DNA of 45,138 nucleotides from the NCBI GenBank assembly GCA_014534235.1, contig JACVRW010000009.1, forward strand, positions 1 to 45,138. The letters run 5' to 3'. Positions 43,772-45,138 of the stretch are shown here, piece by piece. Position 1 is the stretch's first letter. Every line of letters begins with the position of its first letter. The notes under the pieces are model-generated. The model did not search any database. It was not told where the DNA came from and saw nothing but the letters and a program-made list of their open reading frames with translations. The DNA comes from Thermoleophilaceae bacterium (GTDB lineage: Bacteria > Actinomycetota > Thermoleophilia > Solirubrobacterales > Thermoleophilaceae). A program made the position numbers and the translations under genes.

Positions 43772-44863
43772 CTACTCGAGCACGAAGTAGTCGCGGTGTA
43801 CCGCTTCCTCCGTTGCCCGCGGCAGGACCTCCCGGACCGCGTCGGTCTTCAGCCCCTTGATGCGGCGCAGCTCCGAGGCCGAGTAGTTGACGATCCCCTT
43901 CCCGACCGCGCGCCCATCGCAGCGCACCTCGACCGCGTCACCCGCCTCGAACTCTCCTTCGACGTCGACGACCCCGACCGGGAGCAGGCTCGTCCCCCGC
44001 TCCCGCAGCGCGCGTTCGGCGCCACGATCCACAACGAGACGCCCCTGACTGGGCTTGGCGTACTTAAGCCAGAGCTTGAAGCTGGAGACCCGCCCGGTCT
44101 GCGGCCGGAAGCGCGTACCGCTCGGCTCGCCCGCGAGCGCACGCGTGACGGCGCCCCGCTCGACCCCGCTCGCGATCGTGACCGGAATGCCGGCCGCGGT
44201 CGCCATTTCGGCCGCCACGACCTTCGAGCGCATCCCCCCGGAGCCGAGCGGGGAGCCCGAGAGTCCGATGTCGTAGCGCTCGAGCTCCTCGACGCGCTCG
44301 ACCTCCTCGATCAGCCGCGCCGAGGGCTCCCGGCGGGGGTCCGCGCTGTAGAGGCCGGCGGTGTCAGTCAGGAGCACGAGCCGGTCCGCGCCGATCAGGA
44401 TCGCCACCTGGGCGGCGAGGAAGTCGTTGTCCCCAAACGAGATCTCGTCGGTGGTGGTCGTGTCGTTCTCGTTGATGACCGGCACGACCCGCCAGCGCAG
44501 CAGCGTCTGGAGCGTGTGGCGGGCGTTGAGGTAATGCGTGCGGGCCGACATGTCGAAGAACGTGAGCAGCACCTGCGCCGACTGCACGCCGCGCGCGTGG
44601 AGCATCTCGTCGTAAGTGCGGTAGAGCTTCCCCTGTCCGACGGCCGATGCCGCCTGGAGCTCCTCCATCGACCGCGGGCGCACCGGGAGGCGCATCACCC
44701 GCATCCCGCGCGCAATGGCGCCGGAGGTGACGACTACGACGTCATCGCCGGCGTGGTGACGGGCGGCAACCTCGCCGCAGAGCGCCTCGAGGATCTCGCC
44801 GCGCACCTCTCCGGCATCGTCCGCGACGATGCTCGAGCCGAGCTTGACCACCACGGCCGCCAT
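43772..44863 (-). CDS. proB: Glutamate 5-kinase
   Basis: ProB phosphorylates glutamate, the first step of proline synthesis, and is normally inhibited by proline. The 363-residue protein has an amino-acid kinase domain (VVVKLGSSIVADDAGEVRGE, VVVVTSGAIARGM, VVPVINENDTTTTDEISFGD, SPLGSGGMRSKVVAAEMATA) and a C-terminal PUA domain (about 280-355, RGTSLLPVGVVDVEGEFEAG, GIVNYSASELRRIKGLKT). It starts at ATG 44863 downstream of obgE and a very small ORF. Confidence 0.96.
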   Translation of the reverse strand: MAAVVVKLGSSIVADDAGEVRGEILEALCGEVAARHHAGDDVVVVTSGAIARGMRVMRLPVRPRSMEELQAASAVGQGKLYRTYDEMLHARGVQSAQVLLTFFDMSARTHYLNARHTLQTLLRWRVVPVINENDTTTTDEISFGDNDFLAAQVAILIGADRLVLLTDTAGLYSADPRREPSARLIEEVERVEELERYDIGLSGSPLGSGGMRSKVVAAEMATAAGIPVTIASGVERGAVTRALAGEPSGTRFRPQTGRVSSFKLWLKYAKPSQGRLVVDRGAERALRERGTSLLPVGVVDVEGEFEAGDAVEVRCDGRAVGKGIVNYSASELRRIKGLKTDAVREVLPRATEEAVHRDYFVLE

Positions 44864-44877
44864 CGGGTGCCCGAAGG

Positions 44878-45012
44878 CTAACCGGCGCCGGTCAGCTTCC
44901 AGTCGCCGTCCTCCTCGAGCAGGTGGAGGACTCGGACCTGGCGCCGGCCCTGGGCCCCGACCACGGCGGTCACCTGGGCCCGGTCGACGGTAAGGCGCGA
45001 CATCGCCGCCAC
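44878..45012 (-). CDS. Very small ORF between obgE and proB
   Basis: GTG 45012 (or ATG 45003) opens 44 codons: MAAMSRLTVDRAQVTAVVGA, then QGRRQVRVLHLLEEDGDWKL and TGAG. The pattern of two strands and an EDGDWKL ending resembles the last strands of NTF2/SnoaL-like domains, so it may be a leftover of such a gene, or a short gene filling the operon. It starts two bases after the obgE stop and ends 14 before proB, so it would be translated in the operon. Evidence for a real protein is weak. Confidence 0.3.
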   Translation of the reverse strand: MAAMSRLTVDRAQVTAVVGAQGRRQVRVLHLLEEDGDWKLTGAG

Positions 45013-45014
45013 GG

Positions 45015-45138
45015 CTACCGAAACGGCGCGCCCGGGTCGAGCTCGAACACGACCCCGGCGATCTCGACGTCGTCGCCCGGCTCGAAGCCGGCGGCCTCGA
45101 GCGCCCTGATCACCCCTAGCGCCCGCAGCCGCTCCTCC
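45015..45138 (-). CDS. obgE: GTPase Obg, C-terminal end only
   Basis: Only the last 40 or so residues are in the window: ERLRALGVIRALEAAGFEPG, then DDVEIAGVVFELDPGAPFR and TAG at 45015-45017. This matches the Obg C-terminal (OCT) domain ending (GDxVxIxGxxFE). The call is supported by the conserved obg-proB-proA-nadD-rsfS order. Obg is a ribosome-assembly and stress GTPase; its G domain lies outside the window. Confidence 0.8.
   Translation of the reverse strand, partial: EERLRALGVIRALEAAGFEPGDDVEIAGVVFELDPGAPFR

Overview
The window is very GC-rich, densely packed DNA from a bacterial chromosome. It is most likely a deep-branching actinobacterium, and I lean towards class Thermoleophilia (Solirubrobacterales/Gaiellales-like). 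This is an inference from four things: the gene order comEA-comEC-holA // rpsT (opposite strand) ... lepA-hrcA-dnaJ-prmA ... yqeY-phoH-ybeY-era; the order obg-proB-proA-nadD-rsfS; HadA/HadB-type dehydratase subunits; and a tRNA gene read through by a PD-(D/E)XK nuclease tail. There are no phage genes, insertion sequences or CRISPR arrays.

Layout. Positions 1-10028 are one long minus-strand block. In transcription order it runs yqeY, phoH, ybeY, era, a GNAT acetyltransferase, hisIE, trpE, trpG, trpD, trpC, a MoxR ATPase and a DUF58 protein that leaves the window at base 1. Positions 10055-10651 break the block with a decayed HAD-type gene start on the plus strand, a hairpin, a strongly structured non-coding stretch and a small unknown ORF. 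Positions 10663-19360 (minus) carry murJ, a ferritin-like protein, lepA, an RpoD-family sigma factor, hadA, hadB, hrcA, dnaJ and prmA. lepA is split by an in-frame amber codon. Positions 19421-20878 (plus) hold rpsT and an aldehyde dehydrogenase pseudogene. Positions 21159-25592 (minus) hold the DNA-uptake genes comEA-comEC and holA. Positions 25661-31015 are accessory metabolism: a DUF1905-like fragment, acylphosphatase, a coupled guanidino-hydrolase/M20 carbamoylase pair, an Orn/Lys/Arg decarboxylase, a LOG-like protein and a membrane protein. leuS follows, then an alpha/beta hydrolase, a molybdate operon (MerR-Mop regulator, modA, modB, modC, mop) and an LtrA-like membrane protein. The last section (39238-45138) holds the tRNA-Ala(GGC) locus, rsfS, nadD, proA, a MATE transporter, a small zinc-ribbon protein, proB and the 3' end of obgE.

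How the genes work together. Most minus-strand genes overlap by four bases (GTGA or ATGA), so translational coupling is the rule. Two junctions (dnaJ/prmA and 30467/LOG) instead show CTGA, suggesting CTG start codons. The core content is ribosome assembly and translation (era, ybeY, rsfS, rpsT, lepA, prmA, leuS, obgE), amino-acid and cofactor synthesis (trp, his, pro, NAD), protein folding (dnaJ, hrcA), natural transformation (comEA, comEC) and molybdate uptake.

The most unusual points are the tRNA-Ala gene lying inside one open frame between a PD-(D/E)XK homing-nuclease tail and a Phd/YefM antitoxin; the amber codon and odd substitutions in the lepA G-domain; the structured RNA candidate near 10190-10430; the possible two-step guanidino-acid degradation operon; and several decayed genes clustered at syntenic breakpoints. 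All family assignments come from reading motifs by eye; no searches were run.
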